Shown here piece by piece: positions 41,839-50,014 of a stretch of 64,000 nt of DNA (its first letter is position 1; the number at the start of each line of letters is the position of its first letter). The notes beneath the pieces were generated by a model. It was not told where the DNA came from. It did not search any database and was given only the letters and a program-made list of their open reading frames with translations. The DNA lies in NCBI RefSeq assembly GCF_025215155.1, contig NZ_JALHAM010000119.1; one strand, 5' to 3'. Source of the DNA: Dryocola clanedunensis. Its GTDB lineage: Bacteria > Pseudomonadota > Gammaproteobacteria > Enterobacterales > Enterobacteriaceae. The position numbers and the translations under genes were made by a program.

Positions 41839-41874
41839 TGAGTGGATTGTAGCCACGAAACGCGCACTCCGCCA
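41839..41874 (-). promoter_or_regulatory. Possible promoter of the leader/ABC-F transcript
   Basis: On the minus strand TACAAT (41851-41846) is a near-consensus -10. The -35 at 17-bp spacing (TGGCGG) is poor. It would start RNA near 41839, about 34 bases before the leader ATG. Confidence 0.4.
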
Positions 41875-41888
41875 GCGATGAATGATTT

Positions 41889-41937
41889 GTTAATGATAAT
41901 CGTTTACTTCTTGTTTTAGATAATGATAATCATTACC
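41889..41937 (+). promoter_or_regulatory. Two Fur boxes over the yncE promoter
   Basis: GATAATGATAATCATTACC (41919-41937) matches the 19-bp Fur consensus at 18 positions. A weaker copy, GTTAATGATAATCGTTTAC, lies at 41889-41907. A promoter with -35 TTTACT (41903-41908) and -10 GATAAT (41925-41930), 16 bp apart, is buried in them, so iron-loaded Fur should silence yncE. Confidence 0.85.
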
Positions 41938-41965
41938 ACATTCACCAGCCCCACCAGGGAGAGTT

Positions 41966-43027
41966 ATGTTTACCGTAACGGATTCAAAACGCCGCGTTTT
42001 ACCTGTGCTTGCACTTTCAACCCTTCTGTTCTCATCGGCGCTTTTCGCCAACGACAATTTCACCCTTGAGCGCAAGCCGGTAGGCAAGGGCGCCTACGAA
42101 ATGGCGCTGACCGGCGAGCCTACCGCGCTGTATGTCGCCACTTCCCAGAGCCGCAAGCTCGATAAGGGCGGCATTGTTTATCGACTGGATCCGGCTACGC
42201 TTGCGGTTAACCAGGTGATCCACAATAACCTCAAGCCGTTTGGCGTGGCCGTCAATCACGCGACCGGGACGTTATTCCTGGGCAATACGGTCAACAGCGC
42301 GGTGACCGCTGTTGATGTGAAAACGGGTGAGGTGAAGAACACGCTGGTTCTGGATGCCCGTAAGCGCACGGAAGATTTCCGCCCGTTCGCGCCGCGTGAG
42401 CTGGTGGTCAACGAAGCGACCGATACCGTTTATGTAGGTGGGCTGGGTAAATCCAGCGTGCTGTGGGTTGTGGACGGCAAAGATTTAACGTTGCGCACCA
42501 CCATTGAAGGGCTGGGCAAATCAGCGACCGGTCTGGCCATCGACGCCAAAGCATCGCGCATCTATATGACCAACGCCGATAACGAATTTATCGTGATTGA
42601 TACCACGACCAACAAGGTGATCAGCCGCACCAGGCTCGACCAGGACGGCGAACACTTTTATCTGAACGTGGCGCTGGATACGGCGAACCATCGCGCATTT
42701 ATTACCGATTCCAAATCCCCGCAGCTGCTGGTGGTGGATACCGAAACCAGCAAAGTGTTGAAGAAAATCGAGCTACCGGTCTCCCTTGCCGTGCTGTACA
42801 ACGAGAAGCGTAACGAAATTTACGTAACCCATCGTGTAGCAGGAAAGGTCAGCGTGATTGATGCGAAAAACTACAGTGTGCTGGACACCATCGATACGCC
42901 TACGCACCCGAACAGCATGGCGCTGTCTGCCGATGGGCAAACGCTGTTCGTCAGCGTCAAGCAGGCGGGTTCCCGTGAAAAAGAACCGACCAGCCCGGAT
43001 GATGTGATGCGGATTAATTTTAAATAA
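41966..43027 (+). CDS. yncE: YncE-like periplasmic beta-propeller protein
   Basis: A 353-residue exported protein. The signal peptide (SKRRVLPVLALSTLLFSSALFA) is followed by a seven-bladed YVTN/NHL-type beta-propeller whose repeats read like GNTVNSAVTAVDVKTGEVKNT and THRVAGKVSVIDAKNY. It aligns with E. coli YncE (VGKGAYEMA, LATSQSRKLDKGGxVYRLDP, TPTHPNSxALSADG). YncE is iron-regulated in E. coli and binds DNA in vitro; its job is unsettled. The Fur boxes directly upstream agree with iron control. GGGAGAG precedes the ATG. Confidence 0.92.
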   Translation: MFTVTDSKRRVLPVLALSTLLFSSALFANDNFTLERKPVGKGAYEMALTGEPTALYVATSQSRKLDKGGIVYRLDPATLAVNQVIHNNLKPFGVAVNHATGTLFLGNTVNSAVTAVDVKTGEVKNTLVLDARKRTEDFRPFAPRELVVNEATDTVYVGGLGKSSVLWVVDGKDLTLRTTIEGLGKSATGLAIDAKASRIYMTNADNEFIVIDTTTNKVISRTRLDQDGEHFYLNVALDTANHRAFITDSKSPQLLVVDTETSKVLKKIELPVSLAVLYNEKRNEIYVTHRVAGKVSVIDAKNYSVLDTIDTPTHPNSMALSADGQTLFVSVKQAGSREKEPTSPDDVMRINFK

Positions 43028-43048
43028 CCTGCCCATATAGGGTATGAA

Positions 43049-43104
43049 AGCGTCAGCGTCATCCAATGACACTGCAGGATGACGCTGCGCTTATCCGGCC
43101 TACA
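43049..43104. repeat. REP pair after yncE
   Basis: GCGTCAGCGTCATCC and the opposed GGATGACGCTGCGCTTATCCGGCC form facing units between the convergent yncE and HPr genes. Confidence 0.65.
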
Positions 43105-43372
43105 TCACCGTCTCGCCAAATCCCTGAGCGAAAGCGCTTGTCAGCTCGTTCATAAACGCCTGCTCGTCCTGGCCTTCGCAGATAAGCTCAATCGTCGTGT
43201 TTCCTTTAACGCCAGCCCCGAGGATGCTCATCATGCCTTTGATGGGGATCTCCTTGCCGTTATTCACCAGCGTCAGTGAGGACTGATATTGTTTCACGAT
43301 CTTGGCAAGCGTAGCCGCCGGGCGAGCGTGTAAGCCGGTACTGTTGACGACGCGTACAGATTGTTTAATCAT
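43100..43372 (-). CDS. HPr-family phosphocarrier dedicated to the sugar operon
   Basis: A 90-residue HPr: the phosphorylatable His is in NSTGLHARPAATLAK near residue 15, and the Ser46-region segment is KGMMSILGAGV. Such extra HPr proteins relay phosphate from enzyme I (encoded elsewhere) to the operon's IIA. It is the last gene of the PTS operon, 11 bp after the aldolase, with AAGGAG before its ATG. Compared with housekeeping PtsH it is divergent, which suggests specificity for this system. Confidence 0.9.
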   Translation of the reverse strand: MIKQSVRVVNSTGLHARPAATLAKIVKQYQSSLTLVNNGKEIPIKGMMSILGAGVKGNTTIELICEGQDEQAFMNELTSAFAQGFGETVM

Positions 43373-43383
43373 TCCACTTCTCC

Positions 43384-44244
43384 TTATGACGCCTGTCGCA
43401 ATGCAGGATGCTGTTTATTCATCATCTGAATTTTGGCAAAAACATCCTCTTCAACGGCCTGTTTGGCATTCGACATCACGCGCGCCAGATTCGCCTCGTT
43501 ATTATTATTGACCCAGGCTTTGCCTACCGTGGTAATAAATGCTTTGCGCAGGTCGCTTGCGATATTAACTTTGGCTACCTTGTAATTAACGAAGCTGCGC
43601 AGTATTTCGGCGTCAATGCCTGAACCGCCGTGAATAACCAGCGGAATATCAGTAACCTCAGCAATTTGTTGTAATAATGGAATATCAATGCGTGGAATAT
43701 CTTCCAGGCCGTGCACGTTGCCGATAGAGACTGCCAGCATGTCGCATCCCGTTTCCGCTATGAAGCGGCGGACCTTTTCCGGCTCCGTTTTGCAGTCTGC
43801 TTCACTGACGTGATCGTCCTCTTTGCCCAGAATAGCGCCCAGTTCGGCCTCCACGGGTACGCCAAAGGATTTACAGAAATCAACCGCTTCACGGGTGAAG
43901 GCGATGTTCTCTTCGAAAGGCAGCGCGGCACCATCGATCATCACCGACGTGAAACCGGCCCGCACCGCCTGTTTCACATCCTCCAGCGTTTTACCGTGGT
44001 CCAGATGCAGGCTCACCGGCACGTCCATTTTGTCCGCGTGGCGTTTTACTATTTCGTAGATGTATTCATAGCCGGAGAGCTGGGCGTTGGTCGGCGCTAT
44101 CTGAATAAAATTAGGTAATCCTGAGCGTTCAATAGCATTCAGGATTGAAATTGTCGTCTCCAGGTTGGTGGTATTAAATGCGCCTGCGAGCACACGTTTC
44201 TCTTTAATACGATCGAGTAAGATCCTGCCGTTGACTAAGGGCAT
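43384..44244 (-). CDS. Class II ketose-bisphosphate aldolase (GatY/KbaY-like)
   Basis: A 286-residue zinc-dependent aldolase: the zinc ligands and catalytic region are in SLHLDHGKTLED, EAELGAILGKEDD, GNVHG and the phosphate-binding IHGGSGID. The family cleaves fructose- or tagatose-1,6-bisphosphate into dihydroxyacetone phosphate and glyceraldehyde-3-phosphate. It follows the FGGY kinase by 56 bp and precedes the HPr gene. In this operon it should perform the final cleavage. No GatZ-type partner subunit is present. Confidence 0.92.
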   Translation of the reverse strand: MPLVNGRILLDRIKEKRVLAGAFNTTNLETTISILNAIERSGLPNFIQIAPTNAQLSGYEYIYEIVKRHADKMDVPVSLHLDHGKTLEDVKQAVRAGFTSVMIDGAALPFEENIAFTREAVDFCKSFGVPVEAELGAILGKEDDHVSEADCKTEPEKVRRFIAETGCDMLAVSIGNVHGLEDIPRIDIPLLQQIAEVTDIPLVIHGGSGIDAEILRSFVNYKVAKVNIASDLRKAFITTVGKAWVNNNNEANLARVMSNAKQAVEEDVFAKIQMMNKQHPALRQAS

Positions 44245-44300
44245 ATAAACTCCTGGTAGTTAATGTAGGTTTAAAGGATTAACTGCTTAAACTTCAGCGT

Positions 44301-45785
44301 TTATTCATAAGGGCCTATACCCTCCTGTCGTAATTTAAAACGATAATATTCCAGCCAGCGCTGCTGATATTCCTTAAGCTTTCTGAAGCGAGAAGGATCG
44401 GGAAGATACCGTTGCGAAACCACCGCTTCAGGTGGAGGGATGTCAGGGCACGCTATCAGTAACGCGCCCACCGAAACCGTTTCGTCGAAGGCTATCGCCT
44501 CAACCGGGCATTGCAGGGCATCAGCCTTTAGCTGCAGCCACAGCGGGTTATGTATCGCCGGACCAATGACCTTCATTGTGGTATTGGCGGGAATATCAAA
44601 GCAGTCATAACAGTGAAGCAGTTCCATTGTCAGCCCGATAAATACGCTTTCCAGCAGCGTTTCTGCGTCCAGCGTATCGCCAAGTCCGTACAGCAGGCCA
44701 CGCGTGTTGCGGTTTTTATTGGGCGACCCCGATCCCCGCAGATGTGGAATAAATACGGGTATTTCATCCGGGGACCATTCCGGCTGCTGGTAACGCTGCC
44801 GGAGTCTTTCCAGCGCTGTTTTAATCTCTTCATCCGTCAGGCGGAAGGTCCGCTGTACCCATTCCAGCGCGTAGCCGCCCACGGGGAGAGAGGCGAACAG
44901 GGTATAAAACTCTCTGTCCGAATAGCAACCGTTAGCCAGCTTGGCCTGACGGGCCTGGTCATCAAGCTTCGGCTGCCGGTTGAGCAGCAAAATACCTTCT
45001 GTCGTGCCAGTGGAGTTAAGCACTTCCCCTGGTTTCATCTGCAAGGCTCTTGCACCCACCATGTGGTCATGCCCCGCAAGGAATACGGCGACTTCGCCGG
45101 TCATACCCAGCTCTTCCCTGAGCTTATTCGTTACCCATCCGCCAGGCTCGCCCGGCTTGAGCAGAGGGGCCAGCGCGTCAAACGGGACATCCAGCATTGC
45201 GGCGGCTTCCCGTGACCACGTTTGCGTGGTGATATCCAGGCACAGCGTCCTGCTCGCCAGCGTGATTTCGGTGCGCTTCTGCCCGGTCAGCCACCAGAGA
45301 AGAACCTCCGGGGTATGCAGCCAGCAGATATCGCTGCGCCCCTGCAGGGGGAAGTTATCCAGCAGCCAGCGCATCTTGAAGGCCGAATAGTTGCTGTGCG
45401 CGGGCAGGCCGGTAATCGCGTAGAGCCTGCGGCACTCCGCCTGGTTTAAGCTTGTAAGATAAGCTTCGCCGCGTCGGTCGTACCAGGCCAGCATTGGCGT
45501 CAGTATTTCGCCGCCGTTATCCACAAACACCCCGGACTCACCAAAGCTGGCAATGCTGATATGGGTAACCGGCAAGGGTGAGAGGGCGACAAGATCCTGC
45601 ATCGTGCTCTTTAATGCCTGCCACAGTGCTGCAATATCGAAATCGACATACCCTTCCTGCGACACCAGCTTAGGCGTCGGGAACTTGCGCACGTCCTGTA
45701 CTGATACGTCACGACAGGCATAACTGCTGACTTTGCAATTGGTCGTGCCAATGTCGATGACGAGCGCTGCGCCGTAATCAGGCAT
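44301..45785 (-). CDS. FGGY-family carbohydrate kinase
   Basis: A 494-residue FGGY kinase: N-terminal ATP-site phosphate loop VIDIGTTNCKVS, the substrate loop region (ASFGESGVFVDNGGEILTPMLAWYDRRG), the central hinge Asp in LAGHDHMVGA and the second phosphate motif NSTGTTEGIL. The family usually phosphorylates free sugars or polyols. Here it lies between PTS and aldolase genes, so its substrate may be the sugar monophosphate delivered by the PTS, giving the bisphosphate the aldolase needs. It overlaps the IIC gene by 8 bp. Confidence 0.9.
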   Translation of the reverse strand: MPDYGAALVIDIGTTNCKVSSYACRDVSVQDVRKFPTPKLVSQEGYVDFDIAALWQALKSTMQDLVALSPLPVTHISIASFGESGVFVDNGGEILTPMLAWYDRRGEAYLTSLNQAECRRLYAITGLPAHSNYSAFKMRWLLDNFPLQGRSDICWLHTPEVLLWWLTGQKRTEITLASRTLCLDITTQTWSREAAAMLDVPFDALAPLLKPGEPGGWVTNKLREELGMTGEVAVFLAGHDHMVGARALQMKPGEVLNSTGTTEGILLLNRQPKLDDQARQAKLANGCYSDREFYTLFASLPVGGYALEWVQRTFRLTDEEIKTALERLRQRYQQPEWSPDEIPVFIPHLRGSGSPNKNRNTRGLLYGLGDTLDAETLLESVFIGLTMELLHCYDCFDIPANTTMKVIGPAIHNPLWLQLKADALQCPVEAIAFDETVSVGALLIACPDIPPPEAVVSQRYLPDPSRFRKLKEYQQRWLEYYRFKLRQEGIGPYE

Positions 45786-47136
45786 ACACCGTTCCTTTTG
45801 TCAGACGAAACACGCCATAAATCACCAGCGCCATCACCGGCACGAGGCCAATGGCCAGCAGGTTGCCGTTGAAGATTTCCAGCAGCCAGTAGCGGAAGGG
45901 GTTGCCGCCGTCGAGGAAGCTGGAGACCTGTCCGCTGGAGCCTTCGGCCAGTTTGAAATTGACGTCTTTAGCCATTCCCGTAATAAACGGAGCGATTTTG
46001 GAGGCGATCCACAGATCCGCGATAATCACCGGTATGGCCGTAATCACCGCCCGGAAAATGTTTCCCCGACAGGCAAGAACAATCATCGATGCCATCACCG
46101 CGAGATTGGCAAGATCCCCCAGCGGGAGGACCTGATTGCCCGGCAAAATAAAGGCGATGAACACGGAAATGGGCGTCAGAATCAGGGCCGTGGAGATGAT
46201 TGCCGGATTACCGACCGCCACGGCGATATCCAGCCCGATATACAAATCATCGCGGCCCGGGTATTTCGCATTAAGGTACTTTTTAATCGCCTCGGAGAGC
46301 GGAAGCAGCCCCTCCATCAGGATGCGTACCATACGCGGCAGGATAAACATCACGCCGCCGATGCTGATACCAAGCAGCAGGATGTGCTTGAAATCGTAGC
46401 CCGCAATAATCCCCAGCAGCACGCCAAGAATCGTGCCGACCATCATCGGCTCGCCGAAGATGCCAAGCTTTTTCTGTACGCTTTCCGGGTCGATATGAAT
46501 GCGGTTAAGACCCGGGATGCTCTCGATTATTTTGTCAAACAGCAGGCCAATCGGGAAGAAGACGACGGAGGACAATGTGGGCAGGGAAATCCCCTCCAGG
46601 CCGAAATATTTACTGACCAGCGGCGCGGACCAGTCCGCCAGCTTGAGCACAACAATTGCCGCTACTGCCGCCGCGGTCAGCCCCAGCACGAAGCTACCGG
46701 TGCTGTAGTAGACCAGCGTGCCGGCCAGCGCAAAGTGCCAGTAGTTCCACATATCCACATCCACGGTGCGCGTCTTATTCAACGCCAGCATCGCCACGTT
46801 TATCAGAATGGTCAAAGGAATAACGAAGGGGGCGATAGGCGAACCCCAGGTAATCGCCGCCAGCGGCGGCCAGCCCAGATCAACCACCGGCAGGCTGATG
46901 CCGGTGCGTTCCACCATCGCCTGTGCTGCCGGGCCCACATTGCTGGTGAGAATGTCGAAAATCGCATAAATGCCCACAAAGCCGATGCCGACAATCAGTG
47001 ACGATCGCAGCGCTTTTGCTGGCTTAACTTTAAAGAACAGGGCCAGGAAAAATAGCACCAGCGGCAATAATACCGTTGGGCCAAAGCCCAGGACATATTG
47101 CACTATGGTGTACAGAGAATGAGCTAAGTCGTTCAT
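45778..47136 (-). CDS. PTS galactitol-type EIIC permease
   Basis: A 452-residue polytopic membrane protein of the PTS IIC galactitol (GatC) family, with about ten or more hydrophobic helices. Family segments include VDLGWPPLAAITWGSPIAPFVIPL, VDVDMWNYWHFA, and GMIxLACRGNxFRA-like VMASMIVLACRGNIFRAV. It forms the translocation channel and receives phosphate for the sugar from IIB. GAGGTCTGCA precedes the ATG. The substrate of a GatC-like IIC cannot be told from sequence; galactitol is only one option. Confidence 0.9.
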   Translation of the reverse strand: MNDLAHSLYTIVQYVLGFGPTVLLPLVLFFLALFFKVKPAKALRSSLIVGIGFVGIYAIFDILTSNVGPAAQAMVERTGISLPVVDLGWPPLAAITWGSPIAPFVIPLTILINVAMLALNKTRTVDVDMWNYWHFALAGTLVYYSTGSFVLGLTAAAVAAIVVLKLADWSAPLVSKYFGLEGISLPTLSSVVFFPIGLLFDKIIESIPGLNRIHIDPESVQKKLGIFGEPMMVGTILGVLLGIIAGYDFKHILLLGISIGGVMFILPRMVRILMEGLLPLSEAIKKYLNAKYPGRDDLYIGLDIAVAVGNPAIISTALILTPISVFIAFILPGNQVLPLGDLANLAVMASMIVLACRGNIFRAVITAIPVIIADLWIASKIAPFITGMAKDVNFKLAEGSSGQVSSFLDGGNPFRYWLLEIFNGNLLAIGLVPVMALVIYGVFRLTKGTVYA

Positions 47137-47215
47137 TGCAGACCTCTTTTTCAGGTATGACCAGACCTCGCGTGAGCGTCTGGATTACTGTGCTGAAGAT
47201 TTATTATTTATAGGG

Positions 47216-47503
47216 TTAAGCGTTTTCCTTGAGAATACTCACTATTTTCTCGAGGACTTTTTCCTCGCCAATACCGGTAATTATCGGCAGGCCGTTGACT
47301 ACGGGAATATCGAGTTCATAGGGGACTTTGGTCGTTGAGACAATTAGCGTGGCGCCATCCGTATTATTAGGTAAAGAGGCGACGTTAGTTTGTGAATAAT
47401 CAACTTTTAAACCGTGCTCTTTACAATATTCCATGACCTTTTCGGTAACGGCTGTGGATGTGGCAATACCCGTGGCGCAAACAAACAGGATCATCTGGCT
47501 CAT
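47216..47503 (-). CDS. PTS EIIB, galactitol/lactose-type small subunit
   Basis: A 95-residue IIB with the phosphocysteine loop near the N-terminus (ILFVCATGIATSTAVTEKV, Cys near residue 9). It takes phosphate from IIA and passes it to the sugar in IIC. It starts within the IIA stop region (ATGA overlap), with a clear GAGGAG site. It is separated from IIC by 79 bp with no other gene. Confidence 0.92.
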   Translation of the reverse strand: MSQMILFVCATGIATSTAVTEKVMEYCKEHGLKVDYSQTNVASLPNNTDGATLIVSTTKVPYELDIPVVNGLPIITGIGEEKVLEKIVSILKENA

Positions 47504-47973
47504 ACTTCACTCCTCGCTGATATTTTGTCTAAAATGGACTGGTAGATTTCCTCGTCATTCATGACGAGAAGCTGCTGCATAAATTGTTCATCCTGAATGA
47601 CATCCATGATCCAGCCCAGGACGTTGAGCTGTTTGTTACTTTCTCCCAGCGCCAGCATAAAGATGACCCGTACGGGGACAGGCTCTGGCTCGCCGCCCAT
47701 CTCTTCAAACAGCACTGCCTCAGGCAGAATGCCGATACTTATCGCATTCTGACGCACGTGCTTGTGGTCAGTATGGGGGATAGCAACACCCACCGGCTCC
47801 ACCGGCAGCCCTGTGGGAAACGTCTGCTCGCGGGTAATAACATGGTCGGCGAAATCAGCCGCTACCATTTCATCCCCAATCAGCGGTGCCGCAATTTTTC
47901 GAATGAGTTCATCCTGACTCAGCCCCGGCGGAGTGTGCTGCACATAATGACGACGGAAATTAATGCCCTGCAT
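47500..47973 (-). CDS. PTS EIIA, fructose/mannitol superfamily
   Basis: A 157-residue EIIA with the phosphohistidine motif GLPVEPVGVAIPHTDHKHV near residue 66 and the companion region PVRVIFMLALGESNKQ. It carries phosphate from HPr to IIB. It is the first structural gene, 15 bp after the GntR regulator gene, and overlaps IIB by 4 bp. AGAGGAT precedes its ATG. Confidence 0.92.
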   Translation of the reverse strand: MQGINFRRHYVQHTPPGLSQDELIRKIAAPLIGDEMVAADFADHVITREQTFPTGLPVEPVGVAIPHTDHKHVRQNAISIGILPEAVLFEEMGGEPEPVPVRVIFMLALGESNKQLNVLGWIMDVIQDEQFMQQLLVMNDEEIYQSILDKISARSEV

Positions 47974-47988
47974 GCTTTATCCTCTTTA

Positions 47989-48735
47989 TTAGTTAACATC
48001 CCGGCGTTGTAAAATCGTCCCAAGATAATATTTGTTACCTTTTAACCAGACGTTGCCAAATTCAACGGGCGATCCTCTTTTGAAAAAGACCAGCTGTTCA
48101 AGATGTAATACTGGCGCATCTTCGCTGATATCCAGATAGTGGCCACGGTCGTTGCCTATTAATCTGGCGGCGTAGCGGCTTTCGGAATATTGAATTTTGT
48201 TATTTGATAATCTCTCTATCGTCGGGAATAGATTTTCCTTTGTGAAGTCAATTTCGGTAATGCCGGGGCAGAGCTCAATATTAATTCTGTTTTCAATCAG
48301 CATGACTTTTTCGTCGCCGATGGAGCGCAGGCGCTCAAGAAACAGAATGTCCTGACCGGGCTTAATCCCCAGTTTCTCCGCCACGTGGCGATTTGCCGGT
48401 TCAATCCTTGAGGTAATGACGCTGGTCGAGAAGTTTATCTTCTGGCTTTCCAGCGCTTCGGCGAAAGATAACAGCCCTTCACCCAGCGGATAAGCCAGGT
48501 TCTCTTTCTTAACAAACGTCCCTTTTCCCTGAACCTGTACCAGCAGACCCTCACGAACCAGCTGGTTGACTGCCTTTTTTACCGTCCCCCGGCTGACATC
48601 CAGCATATCCATGATCTGAAATTCGGACGGAATACGGTCGTCCTCAACCAGATCGCCGCTGTAGATATTTTCCCTTATCCACTCCACCACCTGCTGGTAG
48701 AGGGGGATCTGCGAACTCTTACTTAACGTTTTCAT
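47989..48735 (-). CDS. GntR/HutC-family (UTRA) regulator of the PTS operon
   Basis: A 248-residue regulator with an N-terminal winged HTH (residues about 10-75; DRIPSEFQIMDMLDVSRGTVKKAVNQLVREGLL) and a C-terminal UTRA ligand domain (FLERLRSIGDEKVMLIENRINIELCPGI; later ISEDAPVLHLEQLVFFKRGSPVEFGNVWLKG). UTRA proteins sense phosphorylated sugars. It is the first gene of its own operon, so autoregulation is likely, and a perfect dyad lies just upstream. ATG 48735 with AGGTG upstream is preferred to the GTG at 48744. Confidence 0.88.
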   Translation of the reverse strand: MKTLSKSSQIPLYQQVVEWIRENIYSGDLVEDDRIPSEFQIMDMLDVSRGTVKKAVNQLVREGLLVQVQGKGTFVKKENLAYPLGEGLLSFAEALESQKINFSTSVITSRIEPANRHVAEKLGIKPGQDILFLERLRSIGDEKVMLIENRINIELCPGITEIDFTKENLFPTIERLSNNKIQYSESRYAARLIGNDRGHYLDISEDAPVLHLEQLVFFKRGSPVEFGNVWLKGNKYYLGTILQRRDVN

Positions 48736-48758
48736 GGTGCGCACCTGAACATTCAGAG

Positions 48759-48772
48759 TTGTCTATGGACAA
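48759..48772. promoter_or_regulatory. Candidate GntR operator
   Basis: TTGTC-TATG-GACAA is a perfect 5-bp dyad 24 bp upstream of the regulator gene, with a related ATGTACAA half-site at 48775-48782. Its position suits autorepression of the PTS operon. Inferred. Confidence 0.45.
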
Positions 48773-48782
48773 TCATGTACAA

Positions 48783-49060
48783 CTTCGAGTTTATGATAGG
48801 GAATTCTTGCGGAAAGGGGATGCGAGGGTGTCACAGTTTGGGGAATGCATTTGTGATCATTTTTCTGTGATAAGTATCACGCATTAGGATTGGGCATTTG
48901 AACAACGGACGGGGGCAAACGAAAGGGCAAGTTTTCGGTTAGCTAAATTTCTGCTTAGCTTTGCCAGGCGAAAAGTCTATTGATATAAATATCGATTCTT
49001 TTAAGTGTTAATTTTCTGTTTCTATACTGCGAACTCATTTCACAATAAGGGTTCGCCGCT
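48783..49060. other. Intergenic region between divergent PTS operon and TauD gene
   Basis: About 280 bp, AT-rich, with no ORF of merit. It contains TATACT (49023-49028) as a possible -10 for the dioxygenase operon with an unclear -35, and TGTGATAAGTATCACG (48866-48881), an inverted repeat GTGATA/TATCAC that could bind a regulator. Confidence 0.35.
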
Positions 49061-49990
49061 ATGACATTCGTTTCTGTTGATACTGATTTTCCCGATCTGA
49101 CCATTCGCCGCGTGGCCGGTAATATTGGCGCTGAAATCCTGGATATTAAAATTTCGCCGGATATCGACGCGGCTATCTTTGCCCAGATCGAAGCCGCGCT
49201 GGTGAAATATAAAGTTCTCTTTTTCCGTAATCAGACGCAGCTTACCGATGATAGCCACCAGGCCTTTGGCGCGCGCTTCGGCAAAATTGTCGCGCATCCG
49301 ACCGTTCCTGCACCAACCGGCACCAAACTCTTTGAGCTGGATGCTTCTAAAGGCGGCGGCAGGGCGGACTCCTGGCACACCGACGTTACGTTTGTGGAAG
49401 CCTTCCCGAAAATTTCCATTCTGCGCGGCGTAAAAATCCCCGAGTACGGCGGCGATACCGTCTGGGCGAACACCGCCACCGCTTATGAAAAGCTGCCGGA
49501 AGAGTTGAAGCGCTTTGCCGAGAGCCTGCGTGCGGTGCACAGCAACGACTATGACTACGGCGCGGAGCGTATTGTCGCCGAGCAGCAACGGCTCGACCAC
49601 CACCGCAAAGTGTTCGTTTCCGCAGTATATGAAGCCGAGCATCCGGTTGTTCACGTTCATCCTGTGAGCGGCGAAAAAGCCCTGCTGCTGGGGCACTTCT
49701 TTAAGCGTCTGTCCGGCTTCAGCAGCCGCGAGTCCACACGCCTGTTCGAACTGCTGCAAAACCGCGTCATCCAGCTGGAAAATACCGTGCGCTGGCGCTG
49801 GCAGCAGGACGACGTGGTTATCTGGGATAACCGCGCCACGCAGCATTATGCGGTTAACGACTACGGCAATCAGCCGCGCCTGGTGCGTCGCGTGACCATT
49901 GAAGGCGATGCCGCCGTTGCCGTTGACGGGTCGCGCAGCCGCACGGTTTCCCATCCTGAACAGCAGTCTCCGGTTAGCGCCGTAGCCTGA
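49061..49990 (+). CDS. TauD/TfdA-family Fe(II)/2-oxoglutarate dioxygenase
   Basis: A 309-residue dioxygenase of the TauD/AtsK type. Iron ligands are SWHTDVTF (His, Asp) near residue 107 and the distal His in TQHYAVND; the 2-oxoglutarate Arg is in PRLVRRVTIEG. Family members oxidise taurine, alkyl sulfates or phenoxy acids, releasing sulfite, sulfate or an aldehyde. It is first in a five-gene cluster with an ABC importer of the CUT1 sugar class, so it probably attacks the imported compound. The start has AATAAGGG upstream. Alkylsulfatase-like activity is a guess. Confidence 0.85.
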   Translation: MTFVSVDTDFPDLTIRRVAGNIGAEILDIKISPDIDAAIFAQIEAALVKYKVLFFRNQTQLTDDSHQAFGARFGKIVAHPTVPAPTGTKLFELDASKGGGRADSWHTDVTFVEAFPKISILRGVKIPEYGGDTVWANTATAYEKLPEELKRFAESLRAVHSNDYDYGAERIVAEQQRLDHHRKVFVSAVYEAEHPVVHVHPVSGEKALLLGHFFKRLSGFSSRESTRLFELLQNRVIQLENTVRWRWQQDDVVIWDNRATQHYAVNDYGNQPRLVRRVTIEGDAAVAVDGSRSRTVSHPEQQSPVSAVA

Positions 49991-50014
49991 TCGCCAATAA
50001 TAAAAAGGATAAAG

